A stretch of DNA of 15,300 bases from Thermoplasmata archaeon. GTDB taxonomy: Archaea > Thermoplasmatota > Thermoplasmata > Thermoplasmatales > Thermoplasmataceae. The notes beneath the pieces are model-generated. The model saw only the letters and a list, made by a program, of their open reading frames with translations, did no database searches and was not told the origin of the DNA. Where the stretch lies: assembly GCA_021827885.1 (NCBI GenBank), contig JAKAUD010000117.1, positions 1-15,300 of the forward strand, in the 5' to 3' direction. A program made the position numbers and the translations under genes. Of this stretch, positions 15,225 through 15,300 are shown one piece after another; the first letter of the stretch is position 1; the number at the start of each line of letters is the position of its first letter.

Positions 15225-15300
15225 GCATAGTAATACGTAAAGAGGCAATTAAACGTTTCCTAATATGATCATAGTATGTTACCAGAAAAGATCAAACAGT

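Overview
The window looks like an accessory region of an archaeal chromosome, most likely a Thermoplasmata/Thermoplasmatales-type euryarchaeon. Evidence: a complete archaeal PCNA sliding clamp at the right end, a tRNA-Arg(CCT) without an encoded CCA and with a TATA-like box upstream, GTG/TTG starts, short gene overlaps, heavy use of AGA/AGG and ATA codons, and several archaeal-type insertion-sequence remnants. The order-level placement is inference from protein style, not a search result.

Layout, left to right. (1) 1-3517: the C-terminal end of a sugar-nucleotidyltransferase-like gene overlaps a very AT-rich 1085-residue polytopic membrane protein with a large Asn-rich outer domain (GT-C glycosyltransferase-like). 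(2) 3596-6050: a graveyard of mobile elements. A DDE transposase of IS4/IS1634 type (minus strand) has lost its 5' end to an IS21-family element, which is itself broken (istA with an internal stop and no 3' end). A truncated IS66-like zinc-ribbon transposase N-terminus follows. (3) 6060-8445: a tight nucleotide-sugar operon, UDP-glucuronate decarboxylase, UDP-glucose 6-dehydrogenase and the first 50 or so codons of galU. Together these would make UDP-glucose, UDP-glucuronate and UDP-xylose, but galU is destroyed. (4) 8334-8512: a 179-bp fragment of the PCNA gene, differing from the real gene at 14736-14914 by one base, is fused to galU at a short stretch of shared sequence. This is the most unusual item in the window. 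(5) 8601-9542: a decayed DDE transposase with several frameshifts. (6) 9585-12861: a family-2 glycosyltransferase (apparently frameshifted near its C-terminus) and two consecutive radical SAM proteins with C-terminal SPASM-like cysteines, all closely packed. (7) 12862-13393: non-coding. (8) 13394-15224: the conserved-looking flank, tRNA-Arg(CCT), a cupin protein and PCNA (both minus strand).

Taken together, the left and centre look like a cell-surface polysaccharide or glycoprotein-glycan island (sugar activation, glycosyl transfer, radical SAM tailoring) repeatedly hit by transposons, next to a tRNA and core genes. No CRISPR array, origin or intact mobile element was seen. The GT2 plus double radical SAM cluster has no function I can name and is the best candidate for an undescribed pathway. 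The PCNA fragment inside the sugar operon is the best candidate for an unusual genomic event, and might produce antisense RNA to PCNA mRNA.
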